NCBI GenBank assembly: GCA_030426475.1
Contig: JAUHYR010000012.1
Location: 1-46,120, forward strand
DNA: 46,120 nt
Source of the DNA: Bacteroidia bacterium
GTDB lineage: Bacteria; Bacteroidota; Bacteroidia; Flavobacteriales_E; Vicingaceae
Direction of reading: 5' to 3'
This document shows positions 24,878-33,285 of this stretch, in pieces. The notes under the pieces were generated by a model. The model worked only from the letters and a program-made list of their open reading frames with translations, did not search any database and had not been told where the DNA came from. Each line of letters opens with the position of its first letter. The first letter of the stretch is position 1. The translations under genes and the position numbers were made by a program.

Positions 24878-26629
24878 ATGAAGTTACTTAAACTTTTTTT
24901 GAGTGCTATTATTGTGAGCCTTATGTATGTTCCTTTGAAAGCACAAAATAACACATGGTATTTTGGAAATAATGCGGGAATGCATTTTTCAAATGGTTCT
25001 GTTATAGCTCTTACAAATGGAGCTGCTTTTGCATACGATTGTTCTGCCTCTATTTCTGATGGCTCTGGCAATTTAATTATATATACAGATGGCACTACCA
25101 TATACAACAAAAACCATGTTGCTATGGCGAATGGCACCGGAATATTAGGCAATATTAATGGTGGACAGGTTGCAATAATAGTCCCTCAACCAAGCTCAAC
25201 AAACATTTATTATGTTTTTACTGTAGACGCCTTTGCTGGTTCAAATGGATTTAGGTATCATGTAGTAGACATTAGCTTAAATTCAGGATTAGGAGCAGTT
25301 ACAAGTAAAAACAATTTGCTTTTCTCACCCTCTACTGAAAAACTTGATGCTATATATAATAGCTGCGATAATAGTTATTGGATATTAACTCATAGATGGA
25401 ATTCAAATACTTTTTCTGCATACAAACTAACCTCTACAGGATTAAACACTACTCCAGTAAATACAAATATTGGGGCAAATCTTTCCGGGAATACCAATAA
25501 CGGAATTGGTCAGCTAACTTTTTCCGATAATGGAAAAAGAGTTGCTAATGCTCTTTATGATATTGGAGCCTTTGAGGTTTATGATTTTAATATGAACACA
25601 GGAACTTTAACCAATTTAATTACTATTCCAAATTATACAAAAGCATGGGGTACTGCTTTTTCACCGGACAATTCATTATTATATATTACTCAGTGGTATG
25701 GACAAAATATTACACAATTTAACTTAAATGCAGGCTCTGTTTCAAACATAATTAATAGCGCTGTATCCGTAGGAAATGCTTCGGGTCCTGGAACTAGCGG
25801 CTACCATATAGGCTATATTGAACTTGCTCCTGATGACAAAATTTATGCGGCAGTATATGACGATACATATCTAGCTGTTATCAACTCTCCTAATAAAATA
25901 GGAATAAATTGTAATATGGTAGATAATGGATTCTATTTAGCCGGGAAGAAATCAAATGCAGGCTTATGTAGAACAGTTCAATATCCTAGACATCTTGATG
26001 AAATATCTATTTGTGAAGGGGATAGTGTTTTAATTTTTGGAAACTACGAATCAAATTCTGGAAAATATACTGATACAATTAAAACATCTTTAAATTGTGA
26101 CAGTATTGTCGTAATAAGTTTGGTAGCTAATCAAGCACCAAGTGTCACCATAAATAACTTTTCAAACGATACTGTATGTACTAAAACTCCACCGATACTA
26201 CTACCACAAGGGACTCCTTCCGGAGGATACTATACAGGATCTACAGGGATTACCGGAAATTATTTTGACCCTTCTCTAAGTGGCGTAGGGAATTTTTATG
26301 TAACATATAACTATATGGATAATAACGGTTGTAAAAACTCAGACTCCACTTTAATCACTGTTACTTATTGTTTAGGGATAAATGAACTCTTAAATAGTAA
26401 TATTTCTGTTTACCCTAACCCCAATGACGGAAACTTTATAATTGACTTAGGAGATTATGATGAATTTATTGAATATGAGGTAACATCTATTGATGGAAGA
26501 ATAATTGAGAGAGGAAGCAATACAAATAAATTAATTTTCGTCAATATAAGTAATCAGTCAAAAGGGGTTTACATAGTAAAAGTATCTGATAAATTAAGCT
26601 CTAAATTCTTTAGAATAAATAAGCTATAA
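24878..26629 (+). CDS. T9SS cargo protein 1: propeller-like domain plus type A sorting domain
   Basis: The 583-residue protein has a signal peptide (MKLLKLFLSAIIVSLMYVPLKAQ) and a repetitive beta-rich domain of about 350 residues beginning NTWYFGNNAGMHFS, with propeller-like blades (LTFSDNGKRVANALYD, AFSPDNSLLYITQWYG). A single ICEGDS...NCDS two-cysteine unit follows at about residues 378-407. The end is a type A T9SS sorting domain (NISVYPNPNDGNFII ... GVYIVKV). The protein should be secreted through the outer membrane and anchored or released. Ligand or enzyme activity is unknown. It is the upstream paralog of the next gene, 10 bases away. Confidence 0.88.
   Translation: MKLLKLFLSAIIVSLMYVPLKAQNNTWYFGNNAGMHFSNGSVIALTNGAAFAYDCSASISDGSGNLIIYTDGTTIYNKNHVAMANGTGILGNINGGQVAIIVPQPSSTNIYYVFTVDAFAGSNGFRYHVVDISLNSGLGAVTSKNNLLFSPSTEKLDAIYNSCDNSYWILTHRWNSNTFSAYKLTSTGLNTTPVNTNIGANLSGNTNNGIGQLTFSDNGKRVANALYDIGAFEVYDFNMNTGTLTNLITIPNYTKAWGTAFSPDNSLLYITQWYGQNITQFNLNAGSVSNIINSAVSVGNASGPGTSGYHIGYIELAPDDKIYAAVYDDTYLAVINSPNKIGINCNMVDNGFYLAGKKSNAGLCRTVQYPRHLDEISICEGDSVLIFGNYESNSGKYTDTIKTSLNCDSIVVISLVANQAPSVTINNFSNDTVCTKTPPILLPQGTPSGGYYTGSTGITGNYFDPSLSGVGNFYVTYNYMDNNGCKNSDSTLITVTYCLGINELLNSNISVYPNPNDGNFIIDLGDYDEFIEYEVTSIDGRIIERGSNTNKLIFVNISNQSKGVYIVKVSDKLSSKFFRINKL
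25661..25738 (+). repeat. Near-identical patch shared with 27420-27497 (copy 1)
   Basis: These 78 bases differ from the second copy at only three positions, while flanking codons in the paralogs carry many synonymous differences. This suggests local gene conversion. Confidence 0.7.
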
Positions 26630-26639
26630 GTTCAATTTC

Positions 26640-29411
26640 ATGAATTTTCTTAAATCCTTATTTATTCTAACGCTATTTTTCTCAACCTCATTATTTTTTG
26701 GTCAAAATAATACTTGGTATTTTGGGAATAATGCAGGAATGGACTTTTCAAGTGGACCTCCGGTACCACTTACAAATGGAGCATTATTTGCCTATGATTG
26801 TTCTTCATCAATATCTGACAGCCTAGGGAATCTACTATTTTACACTAATGGAGTAACTGTTTATAATAAAAATCATGTAGCAATGGCTAATGGTACGGGA
26901 CTACTTGGCAATAATAATGCAGGTCAGGTTGCTATTATAGTACCACAACCAAGTTCACCAAACATCTATTATATATTCACGGTTGATGTTTTTATAGGAG
27001 CAAATGGCTTCAGATATCATATTGTAGATATAAGTTTAAATAGTGGATTAGGTGGTGTTACTAGCAAAAATAATTTATTATTCTCACCTTCTACGGAGAG
27101 AATTGATGCTATTTATAATAGCTGTGACAATAGTTATTGGATTGTAACTCACAGATGGAATTCAAACACTTTTTCTTCCTATAAACTAACTTCAACTGGT
27201 CTAAATACAACTCCAACAAATAGTAATATTGGTTCAGTTCATTCCGGAATCACCAATAATGCTTTAGGTCAAATGACAATTTCTGACAATGGTAAAAAAA
27301 TTGTATGTGCCACATATGGGGCTGACAGGTTTGAGTTGTTTGATTATAATATGAATACCGGAGTTGTTTCAAATCCAATTACTATTAGTGGCTATACTAG
27401 AGCTTGGGGTGCTGCATTTTCACCGGACAATTCATTATTATATGTTACTCAGTGGTATGGACAAAACATTACACAATTTAACTTAAATGCAGGTTCTCCT
27501 ACAAACATCATAAATAGTGCAACAATTGTTGGTTCAGCATCAGGACCTGGTACAAATGGTTACCATATTGGTTATTTAGAGTTAGCACCGGATGATAAAA
27601 TTTATGCAGCTGTATATAATGATAGTTTCTTGGCTGTAATTAATTCGCCCAATAGTTTGGGTACGGCATGTAATCTTGTTGATAATGGTTTTCATTTAGG
27701 TGGCAAACTATCTCACGCTGGCTTATGCAGAACAGTTCAGAATCAAAGGCATTATTATAGCCAAAACATATGTCAAGGAGACAGCGCTTTAATTTTTGGA
27801 AACTATGAAAATACTGCCGGAAAATATAGGGACACCATAAAGACGTCTCTTGGGTGTGATAGTCTTGTTATTATTGATTTAACAATAGACCCTAATTTTC
27901 AAATAGTAAATAGTATCTCTATTTGTCAAGGAGATAGTGTCTTACTCCAAGGAGGTTATCAAAATTCTGCCGGAAGTTACTTTGATACTCTACAAACAAT
28001 TAATGGATGTGATAGTACAATCCAAACCAACTTAACATTAAACCCTGTTTTTTCATCTTCAACAAATACTTCTATATGTCAAGGAGATAGTATGTTTTTA
28101 CAAGGAAATTATCAAAAGACTCCAGGAATGTACTTCGATACTCTTCAAAGTATATTAAGTTGTGATAGTATAATACAAATAAATTTATCTATTAATCCAA
28201 CATATACATTTTCAACAAATACATCAATTTGCCAAGGAGACAGCATACTTTTTCAAAATAGCTATTATAAAAATACGGGAGTATATACTGTTAGTATGAA
28301 TACCAGTTTTGGATGTGATAGTGCTTTCACCCTTAATTTAACAACAAATCCCATCTACTCTATTTCAATTTTAGATACTATTTGTTTAGGAGATAGCTTA
28401 TTGTTTGAAAATAATTATTTTTCTTCTAGTGGTAATTATCCCGTAACCATCAGCTCTTCAAAAGGGTGTGATAGTATTAGAACTCTTTTACTTACAGTCA
28501 AACCAACTACTTCTTCATCAACAAACCTATCTATTTGTCAAGGAGATAGCATTTTCCTTCAAGGTAATTATCAATTTACTTCAGGAATTTATTTTGATAC
28601 TCTACAAGCAATTAATGGATGTGATAGCATTATCCAAAGTAGTTTATCTATAATTCCAAATATTACAACTATTAATAATCTTTCTATCTGCCAAGGAGAT
28701 AGTATTTTCATTCAAGGAGGCTATCAAGTCAAGTCAGGTATATACTATGATACTCTTCAAGCTCAATCAACATGTGACAGTATCATTCAGTCAAATCTTA
28801 CAGTAAACCCAACATATAGCTCTGTAAGCTATGACACTATTTGTAATGGTGACAGTTCCTTGTTTCAGGGGACATATTATTATTCAACAGGTAACTTTCA
28901 AACAAACTATACAAGTTCATTGGGTTGTGATAGCACCTTTTACTTAAATCTAACTGTTAACTCTGCAAACTCAATCAGTCTATATGACACTATTTGTAAC
29001 GGTGACAGCATTCTTTTATTTGAAAATTGGTATGATGAAGAAGGAGTATATATTGATACTATAAAATCTAATGACGGTTGCGACAGTTCTTATTACATGA
29101 TTAATGTTTATGAAGTTTACTGTGGAAAGCTAATTATACCCAATGTATTTAGTCCAAATGGTGATGGAAAAAATGATCTCTTTTTAGTAGATGGAAACAT
29201 ACAAGAGTTAGAAATTAGCATTTATAACAGATGGGGAGAATTACTACATAATTCAAAAGGAAAAAATGCTTATTGGGATGGTTACACTTATACAGGAAAA
29301 AAAGCCTCTGACGGAACTTATTATTATGTTTTAAATATTCAATATACAGATGAAACGGGAACTCAAAAAAGTGAAGTATTTACCGGTCACTTAACGCTTA
29401 CAAGAGATTGA
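26640..29411 (+). CDS. T9SS cargo protein 2: propeller-like domain, nine Cys repeats, type B sorting domain
   Basis: The 923-residue protein starts with a signal peptide (MNFLKSLFILTLFFSTSLFFG) and a domain of about 350 residues clearly paralogous to that of the preceding gene. Residues 377-829 hold nine 51-residue repeats of the form ICQGDS ... GCDS, each with two cysteines 28 residues apart. The end (about 830-923) is a gliding-motility-associated 'type B' sorting domain: PNVFSPNGDGKNDLF, YNRWGELL and ASDGTYYYVL. It is probably a long surface adhesin-like stalk. The last 25 bases overlap the convergent glycosyltransferase gene. Ligand is unknown. Confidence 0.9.
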   Translation: MNFLKSLFILTLFFSTSLFFGQNNTWYFGNNAGMDFSSGPPVPLTNGALFAYDCSSSISDSLGNLLFYTNGVTVYNKNHVAMANGTGLLGNNNAGQVAIIVPQPSSPNIYYIFTVDVFIGANGFRYHIVDISLNSGLGGVTSKNNLLFSPSTERIDAIYNSCDNSYWIVTHRWNSNTFSSYKLTSTGLNTTPTNSNIGSVHSGITNNALGQMTISDNGKKIVCATYGADRFELFDYNMNTGVVSNPITISGYTRAWGAAFSPDNSLLYVTQWYGQNITQFNLNAGSPTNIINSATIVGSASGPGTNGYHIGYLELAPDDKIYAAVYNDSFLAVINSPNSLGTACNLVDNGFHLGGKLSHAGLCRTVQNQRHYYSQNICQGDSALIFGNYENTAGKYRDTIKTSLGCDSLVIIDLTIDPNFQIVNSISICQGDSVLLQGGYQNSAGSYFDTLQTINGCDSTIQTNLTLNPVFSSSTNTSICQGDSMFLQGNYQKTPGMYFDTLQSILSCDSIIQINLSINPTYTFSTNTSICQGDSILFQNSYYKNTGVYTVSMNTSFGCDSAFTLNLTTNPIYSISILDTICLGDSLLFENNYFSSSGNYPVTISSSKGCDSIRTLLLTVKPTTSSSTNLSICQGDSIFLQGNYQFTSGIYFDTLQAINGCDSIIQSSLSIIPNITTINNLSICQGDSIFIQGGYQVKSGIYYDTLQAQSTCDSIIQSNLTVNPTYSSVSYDTICNGDSSLFQGTYYYSTGNFQTNYTSSLGCDSTFYLNLTVNSANSISLYDTICNGDSILLFENWYDEEGVYIDTIKSNDGCDSSYYMINVYEVYCGKLIIPNVFSPNGDGKNDLFLVDGNIQELEISIYNRWGELLHNSKGKNAYWDGYTYTGKKASDGTYYYVLNIQYTDETGTQKSEVFTGHLTLTRD
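27420..27497 (+). repeat. Near-identical patch shared with 25661-25738 (copy 2)
   Basis: Second copy of the 78-base patch with three substitutions relative to the first. It encodes the SPDNSLLY...QWYG blade of the propeller-like domain. Confidence 0.7.
27768..29126 (+). repeat. Nine in-frame tandem repeats, 153-nt period
   Basis: The codon for the first Cys of each repeat starts at 27771, 27924, 28077, 28230, 28383, 28536, 28689, 28842 and 28995, exactly 153 nt apart each time. The second Cys codon lies 84 nt after the first, as checked in the first and last units. Repeats 2, 3, 6 and 7 are most alike (CQGDS ... YFDTLQ or YYDTLQ). Repeats 5, 8 and 9 are more diverged (CLGDS, CNGDS). No insertion or deletion has broken the frame. 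Confidence 0.9.
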
Positions 29412-30538
29412 TATAATTGAACCATATTATTCACTATTTCATTTTTATCATAATACTTCTGAATAAAGCTTATTCCTTTTTGCCCTAGTTTTACTCTTAA
29501 TTCTCTGCTTTTAATCAACTCTTTTAATTTTTCATAGAGATTATCAATATTGCAATTGTAAATAGCTAATTCGCCATTAAAATCAGCTTCAATTTCATCC
29601 ATTAAATAACAAATAACCGGCTTTCCAAAACTCATAGCTTCAATAGACAATGAAGCGAAACTACCTAAAAGCATTTGGTCAATTACAATATCGGCTTTAT
29701 GTTTTAGAATATCCATTACCTCTTCATGAGGCATTCGATAAATCTGTATATACTCAAAATCAATTCCCTCAGACTTTAACTTATCTAATACACATTCCAC
29801 AAACTTAGTTCCTTTAACCAACTGATTTGTTGGTGCATGGACAATAACTACTTTTTCATTTTGCTGGGGTTCTTCAAATTTCAACTCATCTGATGAGGCT
29901 ATACCTATATTATTTATAAATACATCTTTTATTACTTTTTCTTTAGGGATAACCGTTAATGCACTTGCATACAAATCTCTATAAGCAAGGAACTTGTGGA
30001 CAAATAAATTCTGCCACCACATCATTATTTGCTTGCGGGTATCGTATTTGGGTATATCGTATTGAAACAGAAAAATCCACTTAATCCATTGTATCAGAAA
30101 AAAATTACTTGACCATATTTTTTTGGTAGTAGAGGATGTAGAAAACTGTATATGTTTTACATAAGGATTTCGTTTGCTTTCTACTTTCCCCACTAATCTT
30201 ACCTCAGAACCACAATACGTCATAATAATTTTCTTACCAAATAGTCGGAGAATTGGCAAGTCCAGATTGAACATCAACAAACTTTTACCAAAGTAAAAAT
30301 GAAAAACATCAAAACTGAAAAGACACTTCCAAAAGAAATAAAAAGGTACATAAATAAACCTTTTAAAAAGATGGTTCTTTGTAAAGTCTATATTCTCATC
30401 ATGATTATGTATAAGTTTATTTGCTTTGTAAACGATAAATTTAGACACGTACCCTCTCTCCCGTTCTGCTTCAGCAAGATGCCCGCCTATTCCGGCAACA
30501 TTGTAAGGACCATGAAATATTCTAAGTTGAGATTTCAA
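29387..30538 (-). CDS. GT4-like glycosyltransferase (TTG start)
   Basis: The 383-residue protein resembles GT-B glycosyltransferases: an N-terminal RIFHGPYNVAGIGGHLAEAE, a central KKIIMTYCGSEVR, then a Rossmann half with VVIVHAPTNQLVKGTKFVEC and the donor-site SLSIEAMSFGKPVICYLMDE. The start is a TTG at 30536-30538, as no ATG is available between it and the upstream stop. It is the last gene of the glycan cluster, 6 bases after the methyltransferase gene. Donor and acceptor are unknown. Confidence 0.83.
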   Translation of the reverse strand: MKSQLRIFHGPYNVAGIGGHLAEAERERGYVSKFIVYKANKLIHNHDENIDFTKNHLFKRFIYVPFYFFWKCLFSFDVFHFYFGKSLLMFNLDLPILRLFGKKIIMTYCGSEVRLVGKVESKRNPYVKHIQFSTSSTTKKIWSSNFFLIQWIKWIFLFQYDIPKYDTRKQIMMWWQNLFVHKFLAYRDLYASALTVIPKEKVIKDVFINNIGIASSDELKFEEPQQNEKVVIVHAPTNQLVKGTKFVECVLDKLKSEGIDFEYIQIYRMPHEEVMDILKHKADIVIDQMLLGSFASLSIEAMSFGKPVICYLMDEIEADFNGELAIYNCNIDNLYEKLKELIKSRELRVKLGQKGISFIQKYYDKNEIVNNMVQLYQSLVSVK

Positions 30539-30544
30539 GTAAAC

Positions 30545-31510
30545 TTATTTAACGTAAATTTTCTTTAGCGAACCTAAGTCTCTTTGAAACCAAAATGGTG
30601 CTTGAGGCTCAGGAAGAAAATGATTTATTACATCGGATTTTTTAGACTTTACAGCTCTGATAAACAATTCAGGATGTTTTTTATTACGCTCCACTAATTC
30701 AAAACCTCTTTTTTCTAAAAATTCCTTTACATAGTTATAATCTAACCTTCTATTAATTAAAGGGGAATAATAATCATGCAGCATATTTAACTTTTTTCTA
30801 TCTCCCTTAGCTTTTTTCATTAGAAATTTCAGTTTATCTGTTTCTGTGTCTAGTAAATTGTAGGCTATTCTTTCTTTAAAAAGCTCAATATCATCGGTCA
30901 TGTTAAGTCTTTCTCTACCATATAAATAAAGAAATAACACCCCATCATCTTTCACCAAACTGCAAAGTTGATTCAGTGATTTATTAAAGCTTTGGCAATG
31001 GTGAACCACACCCCAAGAATAAACTAAATCAAATTTTTGTCCGCTTAATTTTTCCGCAACAGTTTCTAATGGTGATAATGTAAACTGCTTTTCCACATCA
31101 CATTCTTTCAGCGCTTCTTTGGTAGCGTCTATAGCTGATTGATTAATATCAACACAAGTCATATCACCACCAAGTTGGGCTAAACCGTAGCTCCATCTCC
31201 CGTTACCACATCCAGCATCCAGCACTTTTTTACCTTTTATCCAATCTCTTGAAATTTGCAATTCCTCTTTTTCAATAATATCTGCCACATTAGATTTAAA
31301 CCATGGGTCACTTAATAAAAAATCTCCGTCCGGAAATTTTTTCCATTGGTCGGAAAATGAAACAGCAGTTTGAGCAGCTGTTAGGTTAACAGATTCTTCC
31401 AAATCATGAACCATATTATAAAGCAACTTGTATAGATTGTCTGTTTGCTTTCGTTGCGACTTTAGTCTTCTTTTAATGTCTCGGTATATTCTAACTAATT
31501 TCTTAAGCAT
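30545..31510 (-). CDS. SAM-dependent class I methyltransferase of the glycan cluster
   Basis: The 321-residue protein has the class I SAM motif KKVLDAGCGNGRWSYGLAQL at about residue 93, motif II-like VDINQSAI, and FDLVYSWGVVHHC. A basic, helical N-terminal 60 residues precedes the catalytic domain. Within this operon it probably methylates a sugar or lipid-linked glycan. It lies 3 bases after the sulfotransferase gene. Confidence 0.85.
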   Translation of the reverse strand: MLKKLVRIYRDIKRRLKSQRKQTDNLYKLLYNMVHDLEESVNLTAAQTAVSFSDQWKKFPDGDFLLSDPWFKSNVADIIEKEELQISRDWIKGKKVLDAGCGNGRWSYGLAQLGGDMTCVDINQSAIDATKEALKECDVEKQFTLSPLETVAEKLSGQKFDLVYSWGVVHHCQSFNKSLNQLCSLVKDDGVLFLYLYGRERLNMTDDIELFKERIAYNLLDTETDKLKFLMKKAKGDRKKLNMLHDYYSPLINRRLDYNYVKEFLEKRGFELVERNKKHPELFIRAVKSKKSDVINHFLPEPQAPFWFQRDLGSLKKIYVK

Positions 31511-31513
31511 ATT

Positions 31514-32422
31514 TTATCGTTTCCAATGAGATAAATCTCTGTTTAATATTTTTTCAGCCTTTTCTATATCCTTCATAAAAAAGTCTACTAACTCTTTTCT
31601 AAATTCTACAGAAAGAGGTTTTCGCTTTTCAAATTTAGTATTTGCATTTTTAACCATGTTTAAGAGGCTATAATTTGCAGGAATTCCTATTTTTCTTTTA
31701 ACTCTTGTAAGCTTTTTGCTACTTAATTTTCTACTAATTTTAAGCAATAAAGGAGACTTAACTCTTTTATTGGCATTTACCTTTGAAAAATCTTTAAAGC
31801 CATAATATTTTACACCTAAAAACTTAAGTGTAGACTTATATGTTTCTAGTGGTCTCTTATTTAAATCTGTATTTAAAATAACTTTTACATTTTCGGGAGA
31901 AACTTGCGAATAAAGTCGCTCTAATTGTTCACCAAAACTTGCTACTCTCCCATACCACAACACCTTGGGGTCAACACATTCATCAGGCACTCTTTTATCT
32001 TCCCATCTTAGCTTTCTTAAACTCCATGCTTCCTGAAAGGTTTTAGCATCTTCAACACCCTGATATACTAATTCAGAATACAAAGAATAAATCATATCTA
32101 CAGGATTTCTTAGAATAACTATAAACTTAGCATTGGGAAATCTTTTAAGAATATTGCTAACCGCCACTTCAGAAAATAAGTACCAAATAGAGGCTTCTCC
32201 TGCCATTTTTATTTTATGATTGTTTCTGAAACAAGTCTTTAAATAATCTTCATAAGAGTTAAATAGTCCAAAGTCATCTGAAAAATCAGTATTAAAAAAA
32301 TTAGGTTCTTTTGGCTCTGATATCAATATGTCTCGGTTAGAGTTAAGATAGGTTGCCAGCGCAGTTGTTCCACACTTAGGTGCTCCAATAATAAAAAAAT
32401 CCGGTTCTCTTAGCTTCTCCAT
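31514..32422 (-). CDS. PAPS-dependent sulfotransferase
   Basis: The 302-residue protein shows the 5'-phosphosulfate loop IIGAPKCGTTAL (about residues 11-22). The 3'-phosphate site is in FIVILRNPVDMIYSLYSE. The ending DIEKAEKILNRDLSHW is typical of carbohydrate sulfotransferases of the sulfotransfer_1 type. It should transfer sulfate from PAPS to a sugar hydroxyl. Sulfation of surface glycan is inferred from the neighbouring epimerases and transferases. It follows the epimerase gene by 8 bases. Confidence 0.9.
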   Translation of the reverse strand: MEKLREPDFFIIGAPKCGTTALATYLNSNRDILISEPKEPNFFNTDFSDDFGLFNSYEDYLKTCFRNNHKIKMAGEASIWYLFSEVAVSNILKRFPNAKFIVILRNPVDMIYSLYSELVYQGVEDAKTFQEAWSLRKLRWEDKRVPDECVDPKVLWYGRVASFGEQLERLYSQVSPENVKVILNTDLNKRPLETYKSTLKFLGVKYYGFKDFSKVNANKRVKSPLLLKISRKLSSKKLTRVKRKIGIPANYSLLNMVKNANTKFEKRKPLSVEFRKELVDFFMKDIEKAEKILNRDLSHWKR

Positions 32423-32430
32423 TTCAAGCT

Positions 32431-33285
32431 CTAAATATAGTGACTTGTATCTAGAATGCTTTTATATTTAATATCCAAATTAAACGGATTATAGTTTAAT
32501 CCACAAAGGCTTCCTGCAATACCATCCTTTTCAACAATGTTTGGTTCAATTGATAAAGCTTCAGCTATTTTATGTACCACTTGTTTTAAGGAAACTTTTT
32601 CTTCCCCTGAAATATTTATTATTAACGGGTTACTGGAACTTATATGTGTTAAAAAACCAATTAATAAATCACAAATATTATCCACATGTATAGGCGTCAT
32701 CCAAAGTCCATTGCCACCGCTTAGTGTAATTTGCTTTTTTTCTTTTATCGAACTAATGATGTTTGGAATCAACATATTTTCTTGCCCTTTACCAAACACC
32801 GTAAATACTCTACCAATAAATACTTCAAAAGAATTAGCATATTGTTTCACCAATTGCTCTGCAGAAAGTTTAGAAGCTGCGTAATATGAATTTGCATTCA
32901 ATTTATCATCAACAGAAAGTATTTTATCAGAAGGCTGATAAACATTGCCTGTAGATGCGTAAAAAAACTTTTTTACTCCATTTAATCTAACCCATTCCAA
33001 TAAAAGTTGCGTACTTTTTATATTCACATTAAACATGTCATTAGCTCCATCAGGAAAATTCCTATATTGTTTAGATTGTGCTAAATGATAAACCACTTCT
33101 ATATCAGAAGGAAGTTGCTGAATAAAATCATCTTTAGATAAATCGGCTACTATTACATGAAGATTTTCAGCTACAGACACTGAAGCATTTCTTTGTAAAG
33201 CACACACATAGTGTCCTTCATTTACTAAGCGATTAATTAAGCTTTTCGCTACAAAACCACTAGAACCTGTTACTAAAATCTTCAT
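32431..33285 (-). CDS. NAD-dependent epimerase/dehydratase (extended SDR)
   Basis: The 284-residue protein begins ILVTGSSGFVAKSLI (NAD-binding GxxGxxx pattern). Its catalytic region has FFYASTGNVYQPS and YYAASK (Tyr-x-x-x-Lys). FTVFGKGQENMLIPNII and WMTPIHVDNICDL fit extended SDRs acting on nucleotide sugars. The product is unknown. Its start overlaps the asnB stop as ATGA. Confidence 0.87.
   Translation of the reverse strand: MKILVTGSSGFVAKSLINRLVNEGHYVCALQRNASVSVAENLHVIVADLSKDDFIQQLPSDIEVVYHLAQSKQYRNFPDGANDMFNVNIKSTQLLLEWVRLNGVKKFFYASTGNVYQPSDKILSVDDKLNANSYYAASKLSAEQLVKQYANSFEVFIGRVFTVFGKGQENMLIPNIISSIKEKKQITLSGGNGLWMTPIHVDNICDLLIGFLTHISSSNPLIINISGEEKVSLKQVVHKIAEALSIEPNIVEKDGIAGSLCGLNYNPFNLDIKYKSILDTSHYI

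Noticed and set aside
27768-29126. Regular direct repeats resembling a CRISPR array
   Set aside because: The period is 153 nt, the repeats are diverged and all lie in one open coding frame with conserved residues. They are protein repeats.
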